This document shows, in pieces, positions 9,911-17,334 of a stretch of 60,557 nucleotides of DNA. The notes beneath the pieces are model-generated. The model was not told the origin of the DNA, made no database searches, and was given only the letters and a program-made list of their open reading frames with translations. The DNA comes from Candidatus Vagococcus giribetii (GTDB taxonomy: Bacteria; Bacillota; Bacilli; Lactobacillales; Vagococcaceae), in contig NZ_JAFLVX010000003.1 in assembly GCF_017316185.1 (NCBI RefSeq), positions 1 through 60,557 of the forward strand, given 5' to 3'. Each line of letters starts with the position of its first letter. Positions within the stretch are counted from its first letter, which is position 1. A program made the translations under genes and the position numbers.

Positions 9911-10664
9911 GATTCATCACTTCCTTCGCTAAGGCATGATAATTCTCTGCACCTTTTGATTTTGGATCATAGTCAATAATCGATTGACCATGACTTGGAG
10001 CTTCTGACAGTCTGACATTTCTTGGAATAATCGTATCATACACACGTTCTCTAAAGTATTTTCTGACTTCTTCAACCACTTCAGAACCTAAATTAGTTCT
10101 TGCATCATACATAGTTAATAACACACCTTCAATGCGAAGATCTGCATTAAAATGTTTTTGAACTAAGCGGATTGTATTAAGTAACTGACTTAATCCCTCT
10201 AAAGCGTAGTACTCACACTGCACAGGAATTAAAATGGAATCACTGGCAGAGAATGAGTTAATTGTTAAATGCCCTAAAGACGGTGGGCAATCAATTAACA
10301 CATAATCATATTCATCGATTACTTCTTTTAAAGCTAATTTTAAACGTGATTCTCTAGCCATCATTGAAGTTAACTCAATTTCAGCACCTGATAATTGAAT
10401 CGTTGCTGGTGCGATTTCTAGTCTTTCTCTAGCAGTTTGTTGAATGACTTCTTTAATAGGAACTTCATTCACTAATACATCATAAATATCTTGTTCTACA
10501 TCTGATTTTTTTATCCCAATCCCACTTGTCGCGTTTCCTTGAGCATCCATATCGATTAGTAAAACGCGTTTGCCTGCATCTGCTAAACAAGCGCCTAAAT
10601 TGACAGTAGTGGTTGTTTTACCAACACCACCTTTTTGGTTTGCAACTGATATTACCCGTGCCAT
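9897..10664 (-). CDS. parA: Chromosome partitioning ATPase ParA (Soj)
   Basis: Deviant-Walker ATPase that works with ParB in origin segregation and modulates DnaA. The N-terminal KGGVGKTTTTVNLGA is the deviant Walker A box with the signature Lys; DMDAQGNAT and DYVLIDCPPSLG form the A' and Walker B motifs. The length of 255 residues is normal. It lies 34 bases downstream of rsmG, in the order rsmG-parA-parB. No separate noc gene is present between them. Confidence 0.97.
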   Translation of the reverse strand: MARVISVANQKGGVGKTTTTVNLGACLADAGKRVLLIDMDAQGNATSGIGIKKSDVEQDIYDVLVNEVPIKEVIQQTARERLEIAPATIQLSGAEIELTSMMARESRLKLALKEVIDEYDYVLIDCPPSLGHLTINSFSASDSILIPVQCEYYALEGLSQLLNTIRLVQKHFNADLRIEGVLLTMYDARTNLGSEVVEEVRKYFRERVYDTIIPRNVRLSEAPSHGQSIIDYDPKSKGAENYHALAKEVMNREQD

Positions 10665-10698
10665 TATCTTTCCTCCATTACTTTCCTTAACATGTCTT

Positions 10699-11418
10699 TT
10701 ACATTAAAGGTTTCTTATTAGGTGTTCCTGGTTTTCTTGGATATTTATTTGGCGTCTCTTTTTTCTTATCAATAGCTACAATGTAGCGTTTATCTTCACT
10801 AAATGGCAAGGACACTTCTGTCTCTTCACCTAGTTTACCACCTAAAATAGCAATGGCTTTCTTGCTTTCTACAACTTCTTCTTCACTTTTAGCCGCTTTT
10901 AACGCTAAAAATTGACCGCCTTTTTTAACCAAAGGTAAACACAATTCAGATAATACATTTAATCTAGCCACAGCTCGTGCTGTCACTAAATCATAATGCT
11001 CTCTATGAGCTTTATTTTGACCAAATGTCTCTGCTCGGTCATGATATAAATGAACATTTTCTAAGCCTAACTCTTCAGCCAATAACGTTAAAAATTTAAT
11101 GCGTTTATTTAATGAATCGACGATAGAAACCTCTAAATTCGGGTAAACGATCTTTAAAGGAATACTTGGAAAGCCTGCGCCTGCCCCAACATCACACAAT
11201 GAGTAATCAGTTGCGCTTAAATCAATAGTTGTTGCTAATGTAATCGAATCATAAAAGTGCTTTAAATACACTTCTTCTAACTCTGTAATCGCTGTTAAAT
11301 TGATTTTTTGGTTCCACTCAACTAATAGTTCGTAGTAAGTTTTAAACTGAGCCATTTGCTGTTCTGATAACTCGATACCGATTTTAGCTAATTCTTGTCT
11401 AAAAATTTCTGGTTTCAT
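10699..11418 (-). CDS. rsmG: 16S rRNA (guanine527-N7)-methyltransferase RsmG (GidB)
   Basis: Methylates G527 of 16S rRNA using S-adenosylmethionine. The SAM-binding loop is [16 protein letters not shown], followed by [14 protein letters not shown], and the C terminus ends [14 protein letters not shown]. At 239 residues it is complete. It would normally follow mnmG directly; here 11.2 kb of foreign DNA separates the two. Inactivation of this gene gives low-level streptomycin resistance in many bacteria (family knowledge). Confidence 0.97.
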   Translation of the reverse strand: MKPEIFRQELAKIGIELSEQQMAQFKTYYELLVEWNQKINLTAITELEEVYLKHFYDSITLATTIDLSATDYSLCDVGAGAGFPSIPLKIVYPNLEVSIVDSLNKRIKFLTLLAEELGLENVHLYHDRAETFGQNKAHREHYDLVTARAVARLNVLSELCLPLVKKGGQFLALKAAKSEEEVVESKKAIAILGGKLGEETEVSLPFSEDKRYIVAIDKKKETPNKYPRKPGTPNKKPLM

Positions 11419-11433
11419 CTCTACACTCCTTAT

Positions 11434-11456
11434 TGTGAAACAAAAAATGTTTCACA
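11434..11456. repeat. Inside-out parS half-site pair
   Basis: TGTGAAACA and TGTTTCACA, the two parS half sites in swapped order, separated by five A, 16 bases upstream of rsmG. It could bind ParB or form a small hairpin in the rsmG leader. Confidence 0.5.
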
Positions 11457-11515
11457 GATAACTCTACTCTAACGCAAAAAAACAAAAAATACAATGGATA
11501 TGATGTAAAAAAAGA

Positions 11516-11531
11516 TGTTTCATGTGAAACA
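11516..11531. promoter_or_regulatory. parS-like ParB binding site (one mismatch)
   Basis: TGTTTCATGTGAAACA differs from the Firmicutes parS consensus TGTTNCACGTGAAACA at one central base. It lies between rsmG and the ancestral mnmG end. Confidence 0.72.
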
Positions 11532-11572
11532 TTTTAGGTGTTACACATAAATAGACACCTAACTCATATCTA

Positions 11573-11608
11573 TAAAAAAGTAGTAAGGAAACGGATTTCC
11601 TTACTACT
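11573..11608 (-). terminator. Ancestral mnmG terminator
   Basis: AGTAGTAAGGAAA / TTTCCTTACTACT hairpin with a 4-base loop and a six-T run on the minus strand. It lies just beyond the left copy of the mnmG 3' end, so it probably terminated mnmG before the insertions. Confidence 0.85.
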
Positions 11609-11639
11609 GTCTCTCTATATTATTGTATTGGTTAATCTC

Positions 11640-11661
11640 TTTTCGCTATTTTACCTTGTTC
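11640..11661. repeat. att1: left copy of the mnmG 3' end
   Basis: These 22 bases are identical to 22847-22868 in mnmG. On the minus strand they read in the mnmG frame as [11 protein letters not shown] followed by a stop. The site lies beside the ancestral terminator, so it marks the left edge of foreign DNA and retains the original host gene tail (inference). Confidence 0.85.
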
Positions 11662-11838
11662 GATATAGTCTAAATTGCTATATTTTCAGATATAAAAAAG
11701 AAGCAAATTAGAGTGTGAACTACTAACTTACTTCTATTAAATATCATTAATTGTTATTAGTTCTAATATGAATAGCATTCAACATGACATTCAAAAGTAA
11801 ATCTAATTTATGTGGGCACATATAATTATCTGCATTAA

Positions 11839-12312
11839 CTATAAAAAGCTTTTTTGCATTTCTTCATAATCTTCCATTGCTTTAATTATTATTAATTTTA
11901 AACTTTCATCATCATTGTAATTACCTTCAATAACTGCACAAATTATATCTGTACAATCTTCCTCAGATAAAACATTTGCTGCTAGAAGTACCACTATATT
12001 TTCAGTTACATCAATAAAATCTGAAAGAACGTTACTATAACCATTAAACAATAAGAATCCTACTGATAATGCTATTGCACTTCTTTTATTACCATCTTGA
12101 AAGCAATGAAATTTAGTAATTGCTACAAACAACCGAGATAACTTACTTATAAATGTTGGATAATATAAATCATTTTGTATCTGAGTCAATACACTTTCTA
12201 AAGTTTCTGGATTGATAATACCAGAATAAGTACTCTCACTAACTTCCATAGTTTTTAAATAAATATCTTGAACCATTTCTTCGTTTAAATAAATTATTCT
12301 TTTTTCTGTCAT
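11839..12312 (-). CDS. Doc-like Fic-domain toxin (death-on-curing family)
   Basis: The 157-residue Fic/Doc-fold protein carries the active-site motif HCFQDGNKRSA (about 68-78), the Doc variant of HxFx(D/E)GN(G/K)R. Doc proteins transfer phosphate to elongation factor Tu; other Fic proteins AMPylate targets. Which reaction applies here cannot be told from sequence. It starts 2 bases after the end of the RhuM-like gene, so the two form an operon in which the upstream product is the likely antitoxin or regulator. About 180 bases of AT-rich DNA without a gene separate it from att1. Confidence 0.82.
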   Translation of the reverse strand: MTEKRIIYLNEEMVQDIYLKTMEVSESTYSGIINPETLESVLTQIQNDLYYPTFISKLSRLFVAITKFHCFQDGNKRSAIALSVGFLLFNGYSNVLSDFIDVTENIVVLLAANVLSEEDCTDIICAVIEGNYNDDESLKLIIIKAMEDYEEMQKSFL

Positions 12313-12314
12313 AA

Positions 12315-13328
12315 TTATTTATCCTTGAGCCTATCAAATGTATCTTGCATCATACTTAATCGTTTGCTTAATTCCATACTTTTTTCTCCAATGAACCGTT
12401 CGTATTCACCTTCATCTATAGGCGCTATATACTCTTCTAAAGGTAAATGCTTTGCATTTCTAAAGGCAAAATCTCTACTAGCCATCTTCATTCTTGCTTT
12501 TTTTATTAAAGGTTCCCATAGAGGCATAGTACTAAATTCATCTATCATTTGGTCTAATTCACTGGATGTTAGTTTAACATTACCCTTTTCTATATACTTA
12601 GCTTGCATCATTTCGGATAGTCCATTTTCATAAGATGAAACTAAATCAATAATTTCAGAGTACATTGTTTCTCTAACTCTATCATTTTTTTCTAATTTTA
12701 ATATTTTTTTGTAATCCCTGGCTCTCTCTTTAAATATTTTTTGATAAATTTTATCTGTATATATAGCATATTTCACATTTCCCATATCTAAATAATTATT
12801 TAAAGCATCCGTATATTTTTTTCTGTAATTTTCATTGATATATACCGATTGTACATAATCTTCATCTCTTTGATTGATATACTTTGTATTTCCTCCAACC
12901 TTTGAATTCATAACATCTATAACAATATCTAAAATCGTACTTCTTACTGATCTAGCTTTTTCACTGTTTGTCAAGAGCATAGCATAATTAATTAACGTAC
13001 GAAAGCTTGATACGCTTAGATTTGTTACTAGGCGACCGACATCAATGTCGGTCGCTTGTCTATTTGCTTTTTCTCTAAATTCTTTTAATTCTTTACCTCG
13101 TAGTACTTTTAAATCATTTTTTTCCAACTCTTCTTTATTATCATTAGATAAACGCTCTATTGTTCTGATATCAACTTCAAAAAAATCCGCTATTTGTTGC
13201 CGAGTATAGTAAACAATTCCATTCATTTCAATACCTTTTAAATTGAATTGTTTTTCAGCTTCCTTAATTGCAAACCTATTATTTAAGACATTTTGCCTCT
13301 CTACTTGATTCTGCATTAGTTTATTCAC
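12315..13328 (-). CDS. RhuM-like DNA-binding protein paired with the Doc-like toxin
   Basis: A 337-residue protein with an N-terminal winged-helix/HTH segment (YTRQQIADFFEVDIRTIERL, about 41-60) of the RhuM type. The conserved central region SSFRTLINYAMLLTNSEKAR follows, then a long helical C-terminal part. Proteins of this kind precede Fic/Doc genes in many bacteria and are thought to act as antitoxin or repressor (family knowledge, not proven). Its coding sequence contains a GC-rich perfect palindrome at 13032-13055. The start at ATG 13328 has AAGGAGAAAAC upstream. No integrase accompanies this pair within unit A. Confidence 0.72.
   Translation of the reverse strand: MNKLMQNQVERQNVLNNRFAIKEAEKQFNLKGIEMNGIVYYTRQQIADFFEVDIRTIERLSNDNKEELEKNDLKVLRGKELKEFREKANRQATDIDVGRLVTNLSVSSFRTLINYAMLLTNSEKARSVRSTILDIVIDVMNSKVGGNTKYINQRDEDYVQSVYINENYRKKYTDALNNYLDMGNVKYAIYTDKIYQKIFKERARDYKKILKLEKNDRVRETMYSEIIDLVSSYENGLSEMMQAKYIEKGNVKLTSSELDQMIDEFSTMPLWEPLIKKARMKMASRDFAFRNAKHLPLEEYIAPIDEGEYERFIGEKSMELSKRLSMMQDTFDRLKDK
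13032..13055. repeat. GC-rich palindrome inside the RhuM-like gene
   Basis: GCGACCGACAT and its exact complement ATGTCGGTCGC are separated by 2 bases, within an otherwise AT-rich coding region. It would form a strong hairpin in the mRNA or a protein-binding dyad. Confidence 0.85.
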
Positions 13329-13821
13329 AAGTTTTCTCCTTAAAATAATTAATTTACGTATATAATCATCAGTATATCAATATACAAACTATGTATCAAA
13401 TTAGTATTATTTAATTTATAAACTCACTCTTAAGTAGCTTTGTAACGCTGCAACGCAACATGAAACGCAACGCTATTTTTGTGTGCAACCTTTTTTAGTT
13501 TTGTGTGCATACTTTTTAAGCTAAATTTTGCATAGAAATGTAATAAAAAGTAGTAGTAATTTAACTATATATTGAATATTATTCTCTCAAACCTATTACT
13601 TAGAACATAGCTTAAAAGAGTAAATAATAGCTATTAGAGATGACTTAGTTTTAACCTTATAATCATACTAAAACTATTACAAACCTTGCTATACCCCTTC
13701 TATTTTAATCGGGGCATGATTTAATAATTAAGATACAACGCTGCTATCTTTTGTAATCAATTTTCCCTTTTCAAATAAATTAAAAGCCAATACAAACTAA
13801 TGCAGTGACTTAAATAATTAG
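13329..13821. other. Gene-free regulatory-looking spacer of unit A
   Basis: No ORF or degraded gene was recognised. A repeat cluster lies at 13444-13509: AACGCAAC at 13452 and 13464, flanked by AACGCT at 13444 and 13469, then two copies of TTTTGTGTGCA ending at 13487 and 13509. This looks like an operator array for the RhuM-like/Doc operon. One GGGGCATGA motif is at 13711-13719. The rest is AT-rich. Confidence 0.6.
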
Positions 13822-14211
13822 CTACTTTATACATTCCTCGATTATCTCAAACAGTTCTATCTTTTCATTAGAGATGTTTCCATAAAAGGCGTTGAGTATT
13901 TCATCTTGCCCACCATTTTTTATATTATAGATTTCTGTTTCTAATATGTTTATATCTCTACTTTGTTCTAAGATTAAACTTACTGACTCATCTCTAGAGC
14001 CATGTTTTAATGTGTCCAGTAGCTTTTTACCGTCCAGTGCTTCCACTATCCAATTATAAGCATGAAGCCTTAAAGACTGTTTATAAGCTTCTTCTCCAAA
14101 GGCTAGTAATGTATCATTTAATATCTCACTTTCTTCTGCTTCTTTTAAAGCATGATCTATTATTGGAATATACAAAGCTTTTCTATCAATGTAAGTTTTT
14201 GGTTGATTCAT
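13822..14211 (-). CDS. Hypothetical protein next to att2
   Basis: The 129-residue soluble, acidic, mostly helical ORF has no recognised domain. It has no convincing ribosome site before ATG 14211 (the leader is AT-rich) and it begins about 115 bases from att2, where an integrase would be expected. It may be a real cargo gene or a fragment truncated during element decay. Composition is AT-rich like the rest of unit A. Confidence 0.45.
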   Translation of the reverse strand: MNQPKTYIDRKALYIPIIDHALKEAEESEILNDTLLAFGEEAYKQSLRLHAYNWIVEALDGKKLLDTLKHGSRDESVSLILEQSRDINILETEIYNIKNGGQDEILNAFYGNISNEKIELFEIIEECIK

Positions 14212-14325
14212 TATATAATTACTTTTTGAGAAATATATTGCTTTTTAGACGATATGGCATTCAATTTAAAAACAAGAATTTTGAGCATAAGAAAAAGGCT
14301 TGATACTAAGCCTTTTCCTCATCTC

Positions 14326-14347
14326 TTTTAGCTATCTTCCCTTGTTC
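14326..14347. repeat. att2: middle, divergent copy of the mnmG 3' end
   Basis: It matches 19 of 22 bases of the att core. The three differences are all synonymous in the mnmG frame (Ala, Lys and Gly codons). The minus-strand frame reads [16 protein letters not shown] then a stop, i.e. the end of an mnmG from a related but different strain or species. This is the left boundary of unit B and the right boundary of unit A. Confidence 0.88.
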
Positions 14348-14454
14348 AATATATTCAAAAATATACGGTCAACCATTGTCTTATAACATTAAATACGTTG
14401 ATAATATAGGCTTTTATAAAAAATAATAATCATTGATTATCATTGATTACTAAC
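14348..14454. other. Left attachment flank of unit B
   Basis: AT-rich spacer between the att2 core and the arm-type repeat. It contains a short tandem repeat of CATTGATTA near 14431-14450. No gene is seen. Confidence 0.5.
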
Positions 14455-14479
14455 AAACCGTAGTCAATATCGTAGTCAA
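14455..14479 (+). repeat. Left arm-type integrase site of unit B
   Basis: A 25-base sequence containing CGTAGTCAA twice, 13 bases apart. An identical copy in the same orientation lies at 22762-22786 beside the other end. Paired arm repeats inside both ends are typical tyrosine integrase arm sites. Confidence 0.85.
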
Positions 14480-14499
14480 AAACTTAGCTTTGGGGCATG

Positions 14500-14529
14500 A
14501 CCTATCTGAAAAAATCAGGTAGGTTTTTT
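14500..14529 (+). terminator. Terminator reading into unit B from its left end
   Basis: Ten-pair stem ACCTATCTGA / TCAGGTAGGT (one G-U pair) with a 5-base loop, followed by five more T on the plus strand. No plus-strand gene precedes it in the integrated form. In the excised circle it would lie downstream of the integrase gene. Confidence 0.8.
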
Positions 14530-15133
14530 AATTATTAATTACTTTTAAATTACCTAAGTAAATTTTTATTTCTTCCTTAACATCATCATATCTATCGTGA
14601 ACTTCATCTAAACTTGTTTCAAATATATATTTATAATTATCATCATTCATATCTATAAGCCTTAAAACAAAATGCTGATCAACATAAAAATTTCTTTGAT
14701 CATTTGTTTCAATAATATTGCTAATTATATCATCAACATTTTCTGGCATCAAAGCTCCATATTTAGTTATAAATTTAACTAACCTATTTCTAGAAATTCT
14801 AACTTTTTCTAATCTATCTGAGAACTCCTCCTTCTCTTCTTTTTCATTTCTAACAACTTTCTCTATTTTAGGGGCGACAGCATTAAAATCCAATATAAAA
14901 TCTCCTAGCAATTCTAATAATTCAACGAATAATTCAAATTCTTTTTCGTACTGTTTGTTAGTCATAAATAACACGCTGTCTTGTTTAGTTTTTATATTTG
15001 ACAATTCTTTTTCTAATTCATATTGCTTCTTCTGAAGAACATCTTTCTTTTTATAATCTAAATATATTTTTATTAAAAGAATGATAAAACTAGCACCACC
15101 TAAGAAAGTAAAAACCTCACCTAACATTTTCAT
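14528..15133 (-). CDS. Membrane-anchored coiled-coil protein, candidate cargo gene
   Basis: A 201-residue protein with one N-terminal transmembrane segment (about 6-25), a charged coiled-coil stretch (about 28-60) and a helical C-terminal region; no known domain was recognised. The start is ATG 15133, which has GAGGTGA at proper spacing; an upstream ATG at 15157 would contain that site. It is the last gene before the att site, where satellites and phages often carry accessory or anti-phage genes. A protective role is inference from architecture and position only. Confidence 0.65.
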   Translation of the reverse strand: MKMLGEVFTFLGGASFIILLIKIYLDYKKKDVLQKKQYELEKELSNIKTKQDSVLFMTNKQYEKEFELFVELLELLGDFILDFNAVAPKIEKVVRNEKEEKEEFSDRLEKVRISRNRLVKFITKYGALMPENVDDIISNIIETNDQRNFYVDQHFVLRLIDMNDDNYKYIFETSLDEVHDRYDDVKEEIKIYLGNLKVINN

Positions 15134-15183
15134 CTTACATATCACCTCAAAAAACATTATATCAAATTAATTAAAATGAGGTA

Positions 15184-15250
15184 GGGGGGGGTAGTGCGGA
15201 AATCTTTGTCGCATTTGCGGAGTTGCCCCCATCCACCGGTATCCCGTTTG
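15184..15250. other. GC-rich island, candidate cos-type packaging site
   Basis: A strongly GC-rich patch in DNA of about 30 percent GC begins with eight G (15184-15191), followed by GTGCGGAAATC, TTTGCGGAG and CCCCCATCCACCGG. It lies immediately downstream of the capsid gene and outside any good ORF. Cohesive-end sites of Firmicutes phages have this character, but identity is unproven. Confidence 0.4.
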
Positions 15251-15322
15251 ACAATTTTTAATCAAACTTTTTAGGTGGGGGTACTTATAAAGCTTGTTAC
15301 ATCAACAAAAAGAGATATCCTC

Positions 15323-15499
15323 ATGGAACAAGGACACCTCTCTCTTACATCGTTAGGTATTTTTATAATAATAATATTTATTCTATATATAGGAACAAAT
15401 ATGCATAAACTACACATGTTTAATCATTACTATTACTTGATATCATCTAGGATAACGAAGTGTGGTTCATGTACTGTCTGCACATCTGCACGTAGGTAA
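15323..15499 (+). CDS. Possible small membrane protein opposite the capsid 3' end
   Basis: An ORF of 58 codons from ATG 15323 contains a hydrophobic segment (SLGIFIIIIFILYIG) and overlaps the capsid gene end on the other strand. There is no clear ribosome site and the C-terminal half is dictated by the antisense of the capsid gene. It could be a small toxin-like peptide or chance. Confidence 0.2.
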   Translation: MEQGHLSLTSLGIFIIIIFILYIGTNMHKLHMFNHYYYLISSRITKCGSCTVCTSARR

Positions 15500-17334
15500 G
15501 CTCTAATTTTAAACTTCAAGTTACTGAAGGCATCACCTGCTACTCGTGTCACTTCAATAGTTACACCAGTTCTAACTCCGTACCAAAGCTTAGTGAAGTC
15601 ACCAATGATAGCAAAGCTTCCGTTCTTATCTGTCCCTAAGTTGTTAGGCACTTGAGTAGTTGTAAGCTTATGAGTTAAGTTCTCATAACTCTTTGGTGCG
15701 TTCAATGGTTGACCGCTTGAGTCTGTCAGTGCATCAAGCTCTCCGTATGTTCTTGGTGAATAGATAACTCCGTTCGGTGTTCCGTTCTCTGAAAGGATTG
15801 AAGTCACTGCCTTACTGAACTCCTTGTAGTTCTCTAGCTCTTTGCCTACTGGTTGTTTGTTAATACCAGCAATGTTATAGATTCCTTTAGGTTCAATCTT
15901 ATCACCTTTACCAAGTAAGCCAGCTCTATCAAGCTCTAATGCCAATGAGTTAACAATGCTTTGAGTCACTACTTCATCAATGTTAAGTGCATCTTCAAGC
16001 AACTCAATAGTAATGTCAGACATACCAACCAACGTCTTAGCTTCAAACTTCACTGGTTCAAAGTCTGCATCTGATTCATTAATCTTTTCTCCTTCTGCTT
16101 TCCAATGTGGTTTGATATCACCTGTCTGTTTAGCAAAAACTAAAGTGCTTGAGTCCATCGGTACTGTTCTAGCTCCTGCTGTCATTAAAACAGATTGAGC
16201 ACGAACCATATTAATTAACTCATTTGATAATGGTGCAGGAATTAAGACTCCACCACTACCATCTCTATTAGCTGCCACAACCTGTTGCTCCTTATCTGCT
16301 CCCTCCCATTTACCTGTCGCCATACCTTTAACCAGTTTACCGATACTCATATTAGAAAACTCTTTACGCTCGTAACTGCTTTGAGTTGTTTTAAACTGTT
16401 GATCTGGTGTAAGGATTTGAACTTTTTCACCATCTTTATAAAAATGTTGCTGATCCAATTTATTACTAATATTATTTTGAGTTTGTTGATTTTTAAAATT
16501 TTCTTCCTCTAATCGTTTTATTTCTTCTTTTTCCAAAGCGTTTTGGTATTGGTCTTTCAATTCCTTATAATAAGGGTAGTCAGCCATTAATTGATTTTCT
16601 GATAAGTCTTTATGCTTATTAACAAACTCCATCATTTCATTTTTTATTTCTTCTGCACTCTTTACGTTTTGATTTAATGTTAATACCATTTTGTCATCCT
16701 CTTTCTTTTCTTCAAATTTTATTGGATTGTGTTGCAATTTATTAACTACGTCCGATTGTTTAAATTTTGCCACCATATCAGTGGCTTGTGTTACTTCATC
16801 AGTTAGCCCATACTTAAAGCATTCATCAGCAGAAAGCCATGTTTCTTTATCCATCAAATCAATTAACAGATTTTTATTAATCTTTCCTGCAGATTTGTTT
16901 AGATATGACGATAAAATACTTTCACGTATCTTATCCAAATCATCTGCTACTTTTCTTAATTCTTTTGCGTTACCATAAGAAACGCCTAACATTGGATTAT
17001 GGATCATCATCATACTGTTTTGGGGCATGATGATTTTATCTCCTGCCATTGCAATTACTGTCGCAATGCTACAAGCTACTCCATCTATATGGACTGTTAC
17101 AAACGCTTTGTGGTTTTTTAGCATGTTATAAATGGCTATACCACTAAACACACTGCCACCGTAACTTTGAATGCGTACCTCAATTTCATTAATATTTTGC
17201 ATCTGCTCCAATTCATTTTTTATATCTAAAGCACTAGTTTCATTTGAATACTCATAGCTTTCATTGACAATATCGCCATAAATACTAATGACTGCTTTAT
17301 TGTTACTCATTTCTATTTGAAAAAATTTATCCAT
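15433..17334 (-). CDS. Fused ClpP-like prohead protease and HK97-type major capsid protein
   Basis: One 633-residue polypeptide combines two virion-assembly functions usually encoded by adjacent genes. Residues about 1-200 form a ClpP-fold prohead protease with candidate catalytic Ser 89 (VACSIA), His 112 (IHNPM) and Asp near 163. Residues about 216-330 are a coiled, Glu-rich scaffold-like delta region. Residues about 340-633 are an HK97-fold capsid subunit (GGVLIPAPLSNELI, LEDALNID, then the C-terminal strand region). Start ATG 17334 has GAAAGG upstream. An internal ATG at 16689 (Met 216) has its own GAGG 8 bases before it, so a separate 418-residue capsid product is likely. No portal, terminase, head-tail or tail gene accompanies it. 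Confidence 0.9.
   Translation of the reverse strand: MDKFFQIEMSNNKAVISIYGDIVNESYEYSNETSALDIKNELEQMQNINEIEVRIQSYGGSVFSGIAIYNMLKNHKAFVTVHIDGVACSIATVIAMAGDKIIMPQNSMMMIHNPMLGVSYGNAKELRKVADDLDKIRESILSSYLNKSAGKINKNLLIDLMDKETWLSADECFKYGLTDEVTQATDMVAKFKQSDVVNKLQHNPIKFEEKKEDDKMVLTLNQNVKSAEEIKNEMMEFVNKHKDLSENQLMADYPYYKELKDQYQNALEKEEIKRLEEENFKNQQTQNNISNKLDQQHFYKDGEKVQILTPDQQFKTTQSSYERKEFSNMSIGKLVKGMATGKWEGADKEQQVVAANRDGSGGVLIPAPLSNELINMVRAQSVLMTAGARTVPMDSSTLVFAKQTGDIKPHWKAEGEKINESDADFEPVKFEAKTLVGMSDITIELLEDALNIDEVVTQSIVNSLALELDRAGLLGKGDKIEPKGIYNIAGINKQPVGKELENYKEFSKAVTSILSENGTPNGVIYSPRTYGELDALTDSSGQPLNAPKSYENLTHKLTTTQVPNNLGTDKNGSFAIIGDFTKLWYGVRTGVTIEVTRVAGDAFSNLKFKIRAYLRADVQTVHEPHFVILDDIK

Noticed and set aside
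14326-14347. att2 as a chance similarity
   Set aside because: The match covers 19 of 22 bases, keeps the mnmG frame through a stop, and all three differences are synonymous.
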